This document shows, in pieces, positions 28,486-36,858 of a DNA stretch of 36,858 nt. Within the stretch, counting starts at the first letter, position 1; every line of letters begins with the position of its first letter. Both the position numbers and the translations under genes were made by a program. The notes beneath the pieces were generated by a model. That model ran no database searches. It had not been told where the DNA came from and saw only the letters and a list, made by a program, of their open reading frames with translations. The stretch lies in IMG/VR virus record IMGVR_UViG_3300015171_000016, positions 1 through 36,858 of that record. One strand, written 5' to 3'. Source of the DNA: a virus.

Positions 28486-29412
28486 GTGATCGATTATAGC
28501 GTAAACGCGCTCCTCAAGAGCGTCAAACAGCGTTCCATGAACGCGGACAACCAAAACCTTCTGCTCGATAGCGACATTGTTCGCATCGCCTCAGAAGAGC
28601 TACAGGCCGTCCTGATCCCCTACATCGAATCGGTGAAGGGCGAGTACTTCGTTACGAATGAAGATCAGCCGTTCGTCCAAGGGCAATTAAATTACACGCT
28701 GCCTCAACGGGCGACAGGTACGAAGTTGCGCGACGTTTGTTTGGTGGACATGCAGAACAACGAAGTGTTGCTGAACTACATAAACCCGGAAGATATGAAA
28801 TCCTCCTGGGCTTATGCGCCTTACCAATTCGGCTTCTATCCAAAAGACAACCAAATCGTTTTGGTTCTCGGAAACTTGATTGGATCAGCAAATTATAAAT
28901 TCGTGCGGATGGTCTATTTCCGTCGTCCCAACACGCTTTGCGCATCACTGGCGTCCGACGCCTCGACGGCAAACGCGGCACAAGTAGTTTCATTTAATCC
29001 TGGCGCACAGACGATCACTCTGGACTATGCTCCTCCGGCATGGACAACGGCGACTCAATTTGACATCGTAAATTCTCTCCCGCCTTTTCAAGCGAGGATC
29101 GACAATGCGACTATTAGCAATATCAGCGGTTTCGTCCTTACTTTTACTGGCGCTCTACCTTCGGGCCTTTCGATTGGCGATTGGGTGAGCGAAGCAAACT
29201 TCTCCCCCATCCCACAGATCCCCGTTGAGTGTCACCGTCTCCTTGAAGTTCTGACGGCAGCCCGCATTCTGCAATACACGGGTGATCCAGCGTTTGCGGT
29301 CATGCAAGCAATGGCAGAAGGAATGAAGAAAGACTTGTTCCAAGTTCTCAGCCCGCGCATCGATGGGAGTCCTCGTAAAATCCCTATCAGAAATCGCCTT
29401 TGGGGCTGGTAA
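28486..29412 (+). CDS. podovirus adaptor (head-to-tail connector) protein
   Basis: 308 residues, GTG start at 28486 after CAGGAGATCCTT. The N-terminus (IDYSVNALLKSVKQRSMNAD, SDIVRIASEELQAVLIPYI, YFVTNEDQPF and the KLRDVCLVD strand) is the pattern of SU10-type adaptor proteins that dock under the portal. A beta domain (FNPGAQTITLDYAPP, FDIVNSLPPFQ, GFVLTFTG) and C-terminal helices (ECHRLLEVLTAARILQY) complete it. Followed at once by the nozzle candidate, as in podoviruses with adaptor-nozzle tails. Confidence 0.8.
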   Translation: MIDYSVNALLKSVKQRSMNADNQNLLLDSDIVRIASEELQAVLIPYIESVKGEYFVTNEDQPFVQGQLNYTLPQRATGTKLRDVCLVDMQNNEVLLNYINPEDMKSSWAYAPYQFGFYPKDNQIVLVLGNLIGSANYKFVRMVYFRRPNTLCASLASDASTANAAQVVSFNPGAQTITLDYAPPAWTTATQFDIVNSLPPFQARIDNATISNISGFVLTFTGALPSGLSIGDWVSEANFSPIPQIPVECHRLLEVLTAARILQYTGDPAFAVMQAMAEGMKKDLFQVLSPRIDGSPRKIPIRNRLWGW

Positions 29413-29415
29413 GAA

Positions 29416-31914
29416 ATGGCCACAAGTCGCCAACCTCTACAAGAAACAGAAACTCTTTCGATTAAACCGAAAGGTCTGTTCACGTATCCAAATCCGCTCT
29501 CTGAAGTTCCGCAGGGTGCTCTGCTCCAAGCATTGAACGTTATTTTGTCGCGCCCTAGCGTCCTCGAACAAAGACGCGGTATCAACTCGTTCGGAACGGC
29601 GCTTTCCGCCAACACAACTCAGCTTTATAACTACCAGGGCAGAATTATCATAAGCGCGGGCACGTCTCTCGAACGCGACTCCGATGGAAACGGAACATGG
29701 GTCGCATATTCCGGCACCTACACAAAGCCGACGGACGCCTTGGTGATTCGTTCATTTCAGGCCAACAAAAATATATACTGGTTGACAAATACCGGTCAGA
29801 AGAAACTTGACGAGCTTACCAATGCCATTACTTTTTCTGGCGCCCCAGCCGGTCTGGATGGATCAGGTACAACCACTGGATCAGGTTGGTTCACAAATAG
29901 CACTCAGGTCGCCTACAGAATTTTATTCGGATATACTGACGCCAACAACAATTTAATCCTCGGTGCGCCGTCACAGCGCATCGTCGTTTCCAACAATTCG
30001 GGAGGGGCAACGAACGTGTCCCTCACGTTCACCCTCCCAGCCGGTTTAACAACCGCTTGGCAGTACCAAATCTACCGGAGTCCGATGTCCGTCGATTTAA
30101 ACACGGAGCCCAACGACGAGTGCGCTTTGGTGTACACCGGACATCCGACAAGCGGAGAGCTTGCCGCTAATGTGGTTACAATTACTGATAGTATCAGTGA
30201 CGCGCTAAAAGGTGCGTTCATCTACACCGCATCCAGCCAACAGGGCATTGCTCAAGCAAACTATCAGCCACCCATTGCGACAGATGCTTGTTATTTCAAA
30301 GGCTACGTTTTCTCGGCGAATACAACCTCCCAGCAGCAGACTCTCGTGACATTGGTGTCCGTCGGTGCCCCCGGTCTCCAAAGCGGAGATACGGTTACGA
30401 TTGGTGGGGTCACATACACGGGCGCCGGGTCTGAGGTTATCGCATCCGCCCAATTTCAAGTGTTCACGGGTGGGACGCCTTCCCAGAACATCACGAACAC
30501 AGCCAACAGCCTTGTTCGTGTCATTAATCGCTACACAGGCAACACGACGGTATACGCTTATTATTCTTCTGGTTATTCGGATCTTCCAGGACGGATTACC
30601 CTAAAGGAACGCGGCATCGGCGGATCTGTCTTTAACAGCGTATCCTCCCGCGCAGGTGCATTTGTGCCTGATATTGGCACTACGGCTTTACCGTCCAACA
30701 ATCAATTGGCACCAAACGGCATTGCCGTCTCGAAATATCTCCAACCAGAAGCGAATCCGATTGGGCAAATACTCGTGGCGGGATCTGCCGATAAGTCCAT
30801 TTTACGCATAATTGCGTTACGCGATTATGTATTGATTTTTAAACAGGACGGCGTATACCAGATTACTGGTTCCGATCGCAGTTCATTTACGGTGCAACTT
30901 GTGGACAGCACCACGATTCTTCGGGGTATCGAAACCGCCGTTGCCTTAAACAACAAAGTTTATTTCTTCTCCAACCAAACTGTGGTATCTTTGACCTACA
31001 ACGAAGGAGCGGTTCTAAAATCATTGTCCATCAAAAAAGATCTTTTAATTCTGTCCTCGCCATTGTACCCGGCGTTTGACGCCGTGAGTTACGCGATTGC
31101 CTACGAATCTGAAAATCAATATATTCTTGGTACGGTTACTGCCCAGACAGATACTACGGCTACGCAATATTTTGTCTACAACTATCTGACGGACTCTTGG
31201 ACGACCTGGCAGTTCCCATACACAATGGGCGCGGGTTTCGTGAACCCAACGGATAATAAGCTATATTTTGGCTCGTCTGACTCTGCTTCCCGGTTTATCT
31301 ACCAGGAACGGAAGAACTATACCGAGTTTGACTACGCCGATAATTCGTACCCCATGACAATCGTTAGCTCCACGGGTTTGAGCGTACAAGTGACGGACTC
31401 CTCCGTTGCCAAAGTGGGATGGACACTGAGCCAAAGCGACCGGATTTCTGTCATCACGGCAATCCCTGACGGCACGCATGTTGTCGTCGCCAATCTTTTA
31501 AGCTGGACTGCGGGCGCCACTTTGGTTTATCGTCCGATCTCCGTGGCGCTGCAATTCGTACCGGAACATTGCGGCAACCCGGGTATCGTGAAGCACTTCA
31601 AAGAAGTTCACGCCATTTTCTCCAATGCCGATTTTAACTCCTTTGATCTCGGGTTCTACACAGATTTTAATCCGGCCATCTTCCGCACAACGCTCATGCC
31701 GAAATCTGGCGTGGGATGGGGTACAGGTCCGTGGGGCGAATTTCCCTGGGGCGGCGGAACACCGCAGGCACAGGTTATTCGCGGTCTTGTACCATTGGGG
31801 CAGCGTCGCGGTCACTGGCTCGACGTTGCCGTAAACTACGCCGACGCGCTAACGAATTTCGCGTTCGACGGCTTCGTCTTGTATTACCAAACCATGAGTC
31901 AACGGTTCCACTAG
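29416..31914 (+). CDS. tail nozzle / hub protein, beta-propeller-like
   Basis: 832 residues. The opening ETETLSIKPKGLFTYPNPLSEVPQGALLQALNVI and the repeated propeller-type strands (LYNYQGRIIISAG, NIYWLTNTGQKK, ALRDYVLIFKQDGVYQITG, NQYILGTVTAQTD, NYLTDSWTTWQFPY) are those of the large podovirus nozzle that closes the tail tube. Between about 300 and 400 sits a SGDTVTIGGVTYTG domain, homologous in pattern to the one that carries the ice-binding-like insertion upstream. The C-terminus has an aromatic-rich GVGWGTGPWGEFPWGGG loop. Start 29416 is three bases after the adaptor stop. Confidence 0.78.
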   Translation: MATSRQPLQETETLSIKPKGLFTYPNPLSEVPQGALLQALNVILSRPSVLEQRRGINSFGTALSANTTQLYNYQGRIIISAGTSLERDSDGNGTWVAYSGTYTKPTDALVIRSFQANKNIYWLTNTGQKKLDELTNAITFSGAPAGLDGSGTTTGSGWFTNSTQVAYRILFGYTDANNNLILGAPSQRIVVSNNSGGATNVSLTFTLPAGLTTAWQYQIYRSPMSVDLNTEPNDECALVYTGHPTSGELAANVVTITDSISDALKGAFIYTASSQQGIAQANYQPPIATDACYFKGYVFSANTTSQQQTLVTLVSVGAPGLQSGDTVTIGGVTYTGAGSEVIASAQFQVFTGGTPSQNITNTANSLVRVINRYTGNTTVYAYYSSGYSDLPGRITLKERGIGGSVFNSVSSRAGAFVPDIGTTALPSNNQLAPNGIAVSKYLQPEANPIGQILVAGSADKSILRIIALRDYVLIFKQDGVYQITGSDRSSFTVQLVDSTTILRGIETAVALNNKVYFFSNQTVVSLTYNEGAVLKSLSIKKDLLILSSPLYPAFDAVSYAIAYESENQYILGTVTAQTDTTATQYFVYNYLTDSWTTWQFPYTMGAGFVNPTDNKLYFGSSDSASRFIYQERKNYTEFDYADNSYPMTIVSSTGLSVQVTDSSVAKVGWTLSQSDRISVITAIPDGTHVVVANLLSWTAGATLVYRPISVALQFVPEHCGNPGIVKHFKEVHAIFSNADFNSFDLGFYTDFNPAIFRTTLMPKSGVGWGTGPWGEFPWGGGTPQAQVIRGLVPLGQRRGHWLDVAVNYADALTNFAFDGFVLYYQTMSQRFH

Positions 31915-32306
31915 TGAAGATCACGCTTCCGCAACAATTGCAGCGCACAGACTTCCCAGATGCCCCAAACTGGATCTCCAAACTCCTGTATCCGCTACAG
32001 CTCTTTCAGACATTGGTGACGAGTGCGCTCACAAACCAGCTGACTTTGCAGGACAATGTTTCATGCGCGATCAATCAATTAACTTTCGTGGCGGCAGCTT
32101 CGGCGGACCTGAACAAGTTTCAATTCATTTGGCCCTATGCGCGTCAACCGATTTCCATGTTTATGCACGTTACTCGTACAGACGGCACGTATCCTACTAT
32201 CTATCCTGTCCCCAGCTGGAACCTTGTTGGGGGGAACATCCTGATTAACGGTATTCAAGGTTTGACGGCGGGCGTGTCCTATTTCATACAAACGGTGGTG
32301 ATTTAA
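31914..32306 (+). CDS. hypothetical tail protein
   Basis: 130 residues, GTG start at 31914 overlapping the nozzle stop by one base. Product MKITLPQQLQRTDFPDAPNWISKLLYPLQLFQTLVTSALTNQLTLQDN... then a beta half (FIWPYARQPISMFMHVTRTD, WNLVGGNILINGIQGLTAGVSYFIQTVVI). Proteins with KITLP...DFPDAP...LLYPLN and LT-x-QDN follow the nozzle gene in other podoviruses. Probably a tail or appendage structural protein. Confidence 0.72.
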   Translation: MKITLPQQLQRTDFPDAPNWISKLLYPLQLFQTLVTSALTNQLTLQDNVSCAINQLTFVAAASADLNKFQFIWPYARQPISMFMHVTRTDGTYPTIYPVPSWNLVGGNILINGIQGLTAGVSYFIQTVVI

Positions 32307-32307
32307 T

Positions 32308-33921
32308 ATGTGGTTGGATACTGAAAACGAGCAAGACCCGTATAATCGCACCAATGCGGCCCCGCAAGCTCCGAACACGGCTGTCGGTGCAGGAGGAGGC
32401 ACAACTTCCCCCGGTGGAACAACCACAGCCGGTACAGCAGCCAGTGGGACATCCAGCAACCCCTCTACTGCCACACCCGCTCAGACCATCGGTCCGACAC
32501 AGACTTTCGCAACGGTTCAAGACTACTTGGGTGGTAACAAAGCTCAAGGGGAACAACTTGGTCAAAACTTCTCCAACAAACTCGGAGAAACGGCGACGAA
32601 CGAGAAGAACACCATCGCCGGTGCGGCAGATACAACGAAACAAGATATTACGGCGAACACGATCAACTACGATGCGAGCCTCGTAAATCGAGCGGCCACA
32701 GATCCGACCAAGGTTACCGGAGATTCCGGTCAGTTGGACTCATTTTTAAAACAGTGGAACGCGGCCTACAAAGGACCAGATTCTTTTGAGTCGTCCGCCA
32801 ATTACGGTACCGCTGCAAATGCCGCAACGAAAGCCAACGAGAAGGCGGAACAGTTGAAAACCGCTGGGGGGCAACAACAACTCTTGCAGGATGAATATGG
32901 TGTGTACGGCCAGGGGAACAAAGGTCTCGACCAGGCTCTTCTACAAACGTCCAGTTATTTTCCGAAGGTGCAGGATCAGGCGAAAGAGTTCGGCGGCATT
33001 CAGAACTACTTGAGCAAAAATGCTGCGGATGTGAATTCATTGGTCCCCGGTGCAAAGAACACAACTGCTCAAACCAAAGCCGCTATCCAAGACAAGTTTT
33101 TGAATCCCACCACCGGCACTTTGGCAGGTTTCCAGAGCAATTTGGACCGGGGGGTCACGGCAGCTCAACAGGACGCGGCGACGCGCGCCAAGCAGGCCAA
33201 CGCCGCTTTGACATCTGCGACGCCTACGGATATCTCCGATGCCGATCTCCAAAATTTGGGAGTGACGCGGGACGAGTACAACAAAATCCAATACGAAAAG
33301 AACGTGGCGTCCCAAGGTTTTGTCATGCCGGACAACTCGGCCAATATCCCCGGCACGTCCGTAGATCTGACCAAATACTTGACCTCCAACCAGGACAAAA
33401 TTAATCGTGGGACAGTCATCACCCCCCAGGATTATGCCAAAGCGCAGGCGTACAAAACTTTGACGGAGAATCAGAACGTGTTGCCGTCCATCGACGCTGC
33501 CCAAGTGGGTACACCCGTCAGTCCCATCAATTTCGACAAAGGGAATTTGATGACCTATCTACAGAGCTTGTACGATCCCATCCAGAAGGCTGCGCAAGAT
33601 CGTCAGACTCGGTTACAGAATGATCCTAAACGCCCGGTCATTCCAAAATACCAGCCAGGCGACCCCGTGTTTAAGTCCCAACCAGTTCTCCCGAGCCAAC
33701 CGATCCCGCAATTTAATCCCGGTATTTCCCCTACAGTAGCTCCCACACAGCCGTCCATCAATATGCCAGTGGCTCCTGTCGTCGTTCCGCCTGTTTCCAA
33801 ACCAGCGACCGGTGTTTTGCGAGCTGGCGGCGGTAATGGTAATAATCCCGGCGTGTTCCACGAGGGTGGAACCGTACCGGAAGACAATCTACAAAATTAT
33901 TTCAAGAAGGAAAAGAGGTAA
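32308..33921 (+). CDS. virion structural / internal protein, largely disordered
   Basis: 537 residues. The N-terminus is Ala/Gly/Thr-rich and disordered (APNTAVGAGGGTTSPGG). The centre has helical blocks (VQDYLGGNKAQGEQLGQNFSNKLGE, KEFGGIQNYLSKNAADVNSLV, DYAKAQAYKTLTENQN). A Pro-rich linker (KPVIPKYQPGDPVFKSQP region) leads to VFHEGGTVPEDNLQNYFKK, a motif shared with the next protein. Likely an internal or ejection protein; exact role unknown. Confidence 0.68.
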   Translation: MWLDTENEQDPYNRTNAAPQAPNTAVGAGGGTTSPGGTTTAGTAASGTSSNPSTATPAQTIGPTQTFATVQDYLGGNKAQGEQLGQNFSNKLGETATNEKNTIAGAADTTKQDITANTINYDASLVNRAATDPTKVTGDSGQLDSFLKQWNAAYKGPDSFESSANYGTAANAATKANEKAEQLKTAGGQQQLLQDEYGVYGQGNKGLDQALLQTSSYFPKVQDQAKEFGGIQNYLSKNAADVNSLVPGAKNTTAQTKAAIQDKFLNPTTGTLAGFQSNLDRGVTAAQQDAATRAKQANAALTSATPTDISDADLQNLGVTRDEYNKIQYEKNVASQGFVMPDNSANIPGTSVDLTKYLTSNQDKINRGTVITPQDYAKAQAYKTLTENQNVLPSIDAAQVGTPVSPINFDKGNLMTYLQSLYDPIQKAAQDRQTRLQNDPKRPVIPKYQPGDPVFKSQPVLPSQPIPQFNPGISPTVAPTQPSINMPVAPVVVPPVSKPATGVLRAGGGNGNNPGVFHEGGTVPEDNLQNYFKKEKR

Positions 33922-33926
33922 CTCCC

Positions 33927-35609
33927 ATGGGAATGTTCAGCTCACTTTTCGGCAAAAGCGGAAGCGATAAAGCCGATCAAATGCGGCAGAAGGCAATTGA
34001 TGCCTTCAATGCAATCCAGACACCGGAACTTAAAGATCTTCAAGTCCAACTCAACAAATATGTGTTGGCCGGACAATTAAGTCCAGAAGCCGCCGAATCT
34101 GAACTTCTCAAGTCGAACGCGTTTAACGATATCGTCACCGATCCCAATCTGGAAGGTGCCCAAAAGAAAGCCCTGAGCAGCATGCAGAACGTGGCCGACT
34201 CCGGTGGTTTGACGGCCATCGACAAAGCCCAACTCAACGACATTCAAATCGGACAGAACCAGGCGAATCGTTCCCAGAACGAAGCCACCATGCAGCAAGC
34301 GCAGCAACGCGGAATGGGCGGATCGGACATCAACACCGTCAACCAGTTAATGAATGAACAAGGAAACGCCGACCGCGCATCAAACGCAGGCCTCACCGTA
34401 GCGGCTCAAGCGCAAGCTCGCGCCCTTCAAGCCATGCAGGCCGCTGGAAAACAAGCTGGCGACATTCGCACCCAGGATTATGGAGAAGCCGAAAAGAAGG
34501 CCCAATCCGCAAATGCCATTGATCTCTTCAACAAACAAACCTTGAACGCCACGGACCTGTACAACGTCGATGCGGCGAACAAAGCCCAGGCCGCCAATCT
34601 GGCCGCAAAACAGGCAATCAACGATTCCAACACGAATACTACAAACCAAAACGCCATCTACAATTCTCAGCAAGTTCAACAGCGTTTCAACGATCAAGCG
34701 CAAAAGGCGCAAGGCGTAGCTGGCACGTACAATAACTGGGCGAATGACGCAAATACCGCTGCCGCCACAGACAAAGCTGCCGATGTTGGGTTCACAACCG
34801 GTCTCATGAAAGCTGGCGCCACCGGTGCCGCTGCTGCATTCGGTGGACCCGCTGGTGCGATGGCTGCGAATAGCGCAATGGGTGGTAGCGGAATGGAGAA
34901 CAGCGGTGGATCTGGCGTCGCAGGATCGACCAATGCAAACTACGGTCCCAACGGTTACGCGCCGAAACGGGGACAGACCGCGTTCGGATATGCTGAAGGT
35001 GGAGAAGTGACTCCCGATCATCCAGACCATCCCGCGCACATGGCGATGGGAGGACACGTTCATTGTTATGCACACGGCGGCGAAGCGCACCATCATCCCG
35101 AGTGTTACATGGCGCAGGGCGGAGATGTTCCTGACAACGCCACGCAGGATGAAGTTAACCAATCGTTTATGCAGGGAATGACAGACAAACCAAAACCAGC
35201 GCTTCCGATTGAATGGAGCCCAGAGGCGTCAAAGTGGGAACTTCGTGATAAAACTGGAAACCACATTGGTTCCTTTGCGTCGTACTCAGATGCTACGGAT
35301 TTCGCGGATAAAGTCGCAAGCAAAGATGCGCCTCCCGTTCCTAAAATGGCGGAAGGCGGAGACTTTCGTGCAGGTGGCCCAGTCCCCGGTGTGCCAAAAG
35401 TTCCCCACAACAGTTTGAAGAACGACACCGTTCCCGCCCGGCTCAGTCCCGGCGAAGTGGTGATACCGCTCGATGCCCAAAAGAGCGACGCTGATTTCGA
35501 GAATTTCATGAACCAATTCAAACCTTCCAAAAAGACTCCGAAGATCGACAAGTCCATTCCGCTGGACAAACAAGCGTTGTCAAATCTGCACAAACGGATG
35601 GGAAAATAA
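33927..35609 (+). CDS. internal virion protein with GGxV motifs and a His/Cys-rich segment
   Basis: 560 residues. Gln/Ala/Asn-rich helices fill 1-290. A Gly/Ala-rich hydrophobic stretch (GLMKAGATGAAAAFGGPAGAMAANSA) follows, a possible membrane-interacting segment. A repeated A-x-GG-x motif region (AEGGEV, AMGGHV, AHGGEA, AQGGDV, AEGGDF) starts near 357. Residues 364-397 contain nine His and two Cys. The C-terminus has NDTVPARLSPGEVVIP, a motif seen at the end of many phage tape-measure and ejection proteins. Probably ejected at infection; metal binding is inferred. Confidence 0.72.
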   Translation: MGMFSSLFGKSGSDKADQMRQKAIDAFNAIQTPELKDLQVQLNKYVLAGQLSPEAAESELLKSNAFNDIVTDPNLEGAQKKALSSMQNVADSGGLTAIDKAQLNDIQIGQNQANRSQNEATMQQAQQRGMGGSDINTVNQLMNEQGNADRASNAGLTVAAQAQARALQAMQAAGKQAGDIRTQDYGEAEKKAQSANAIDLFNKQTLNATDLYNVDAANKAQAANLAAKQAINDSNTNTTNQNAIYNSQQVQQRFNDQAQKAQGVAGTYNNWANDANTAAATDKAADVGFTTGLMKAGATGAAAAFGGPAGAMAANSAMGGSGMENSGGSGVAGSTNANYGPNGYAPKRGQTAFGYAEGGEVTPDHPDHPAHMAMGGHVHCYAHGGEAHHHPECYMAQGGDVPDNATQDEVNQSFMQGMTDKPKPALPIEWSPEASKWELRDKTGNHIGSFASYSDATDFADKVASKDAPPVPKMAEGGDFRAGGPVPGVPKVPHNSLKNDTVPARLSPGEVVIPLDAQKSDADFENFMNQFKPSKKTPKIDKSIPLDKQALSNLHKRMGK

Positions 35610-35610
35610 C

Positions 35611-36858
35611 ATGAGTGTCATCGACGACGTGCAAGCATATTTCAAACAAAATCCCGACTTCTTAAAAAACGCTCTCAGCGGACTTCCCGGAATGGGCTCT
35701 GTTGCCGATATCGCCTCCAACGCCGGTCCGTTAATGGACGAAGCGGCTAAGAGTCCGACTGTCCAGGCAATGGCGAACGGCGTCACTGGCGCCCCCCTCA
35801 TGTCCGACTTCCCGAATCCAGGCAACCCAATTTCCGGCTTGGCCGAAGGTATGGTGGCTCCAACCCTCAAGAATGCGATGCAAGACGCTCCGGCGCCTGC
35901 CGCCGCTCCAAGCCCGGCCCCCGACCTTTCCGCCCCGCCTGCGCAGCCTGACGCAGCCACACCGCCTTCTGATGCCCCTTTGGCTCCTCCGTCGTCTTCG
36001 GCGGCTGCCCCAGCCACTCCCGCCCCCATCACCACTGATCCCAGCGAAGACCAACGACGCCGGGAGGCCAACGACGCCGCTTTGGAGCACAAACGCCGCA
36101 TGGGTCTCATCCCCAACGCCCTGGCTGGCGTAGGCGATGCTTTCGCCTCCGGCGCTCAAGGCTATGGTCTCCACCTCGGAACCGACGGCCAACAGAAGAT
36201 GATCGAAGGACAGAGAGCCGAGGAAGATAAAGGCAAGGCCGAATTCGAGACCAAACTGAAACAAGACCCCAATTCCGATCTCTCCAAGTCCTATCGCGCA
36301 ATGGTGGCGCAAATTGTGCCAGATATGGCGAAGAATCCCGACTTTCAGAAGATGTCGGCTCAAGCCATTGGCGACAAACTGCCGATGATTGACACGATGA
36401 TGAGAGCCCAAGCTCAGAAGGATGCCAAAGAACTGGGGATGAAAAATCTCCAAGCCACGCGCGAACTGGCGCAAGGGCAGAAGAACTCTAGCGAGCAAGA
36501 TCGTTTGGAATCTCAAGCGATGCAGCGCGTGTCCAGTTTGCGCGGCGACCAATCGTTGGCCCGTATTGAAGCCCAACGGGATGCGTCAATCAGTGCCTAC
36601 AGCCTCCTTCAACAAGCCAAGAACGAGAAACGTCCTTTGACGCAACCAGAATATTACGATTTGCTCGGCCAGCTTTGGAAAGCTCGCAGTGGTGCCGCCC
36701 CGACCCAAGAAGCCATGCGCGACCTCGACACGAAAACATTCAAGGGCGATATCAACAAGATGGCCACATATTTTACGGGTAAACCCGCCGGTGCGACATC
36801 GCAAGGTGTACTGGACAATCTCATGCAGTTCACCAAGCATACCGGTGACTTGATGGAC
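35611..36858 (+). CDS. internal/ejection protein candidate, cut by window edge
   Basis: At least 416 residues from ATG 35611, two bases after the previous stop; no stop in the window. N-terminus VIDDVQAYFKQNPDFLKNALSGLPG with amphipathic helices, then an Ala/Pro/Ser-rich linker (about 93-145). Long charged helices follow (EDQRRREANDAALEHKRRMGLI, RAQAQKDAKELGMKNLQATRELAQ, RVSSLRGDQSLARIEAQRD). The layout matches podovirus internal core proteins that form the ejection conduit. Antisense open frames across this gene are shadows. Confidence 0.7.
   Translation, partial: MSVIDDVQAYFKQNPDFLKNALSGLPGMGSVADIASNAGPLMDEAAKSPTVQAMANGVTGAPLMSDFPNPGNPISGLAEGMVAPTLKNAMQDAPAPAAAPSPAPDLSAPPAQPDAATPPSDAPLAPPSSSAAAPATPAPITTDPSEDQRRREANDAALEHKRRMGLIPNALAGVGDAFASGAQGYGLHLGTDGQQKMIEGQRAEEDKGKAEFETKLKQDPNSDLSKSYRAMVAQIVPDMAKNPDFQKMSAQAIGDKLPMIDTMMRAQAQKDAKELGMKNLQATRELAQGQKNSSEQDRLESQAMQRVSSLRGDQSLARIEAQRDASISAYSLLQQAKNEKRPLTQPEYYDLLGQLWKARSGAAPTQEAMRDLDTKTFKGDINKMATYFTGKPAGATSQGVLDNLMQFTKHTGDLMD

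Noticed and set aside
34380-35162. Minus-strand frame of 260 codons
   Set aside because: Antisense to the internal virion protein; no start signal and no domain.
35731-36576. Minus-strand frame of 281 codons
   Set aside because: Antisense to the final internal protein gene, which has a good start, domain-like helices and consistent gene order.
1-36858. CRISPR array, insertion sequence, integrase or att site
   Set aside because: No regularly spaced repeats, transposase, integrase or flanking direct repeats were seen.

Overview
The window is the central part of a tailed-phage genome, most likely a podovirus with a short non-contractile tail. About 12.4 kb of tightly packed leftward genes (replication, nucleotide metabolism, lysis and many tiny proteins) face about 24 kb of rightward packaging, head and tail genes. 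No sheath, tape-measure, integrase or lysogeny gene is visible. The adaptor, nozzle, tailspike and several disordered internal-virion-like proteins fit a podovirus. Shine-Dalgarno sites are GGAG-type and the promoters fit bacterial sigma70, so the host is a bacterium. Its identity cannot be read from the sequence. Both ends are cut inside genes: a family A DNA polymerase on the left and an internal virion protein candidate on the right.

Left arm (1-12396, minus strand). Transcription probably starts at a TTGACA/TATGCT promoter near 12370-12396, with a second promoter near 10424-10452 and possibly a third near 9607-9635. From the promoter inward come about two dozen very small genes, many encoding single-membrane-segment peptides or Cys-rich proteins and several under 50 codons. 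Next is a lysis-related group: a 3D-domain putative peptidoglycan lytic protein, a three-segment holin, a sigma-region-4-like zinc-ribbon regulator and an HExxH protein. A replication block follows: an OB-like protein, a winged-helix protein, a PD-(D/E)XK nuclease, a primase-polymerase/helicase fusion, a DUF4406 protein, a dATP/dGTP diphosphohydrolase-family protein and DNA polymerase I. Nearly every junction is either stop-N-ATG or an ATGA overlap, which implies translational coupling across the arm.

Divergent control region (12363-12994). It carries the main leftward promoter, one small rightward gene, a GC-rich minihairpin, a nested inverted-repeat structure and the rightward promoter. It is the best candidate for a replication origin or regulatory hub in the window.

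Right arm (12995-36858, plus strand). Small genes and an HNH-type protein lead to small and large terminase, portal, a head-decoration-like protein, a scaffold candidate, a tRNA-Asn gene in a roughly 500-base untranslated stretch, and the major capsid protein followed by a terminator. Next comes a virion-type protein whose centre is a complete DUF3494 (ice-binding-like) domain inserted into a phage beta domain, then a 1530-residue tailspike/fibre with a pectate-lyase-type beta-helix. The adaptor, nozzle and probable internal or ejection proteins follow. One of these has a His/Cys-rich segment. The nested ice-binding-like domain is the most unusual feature of the window.
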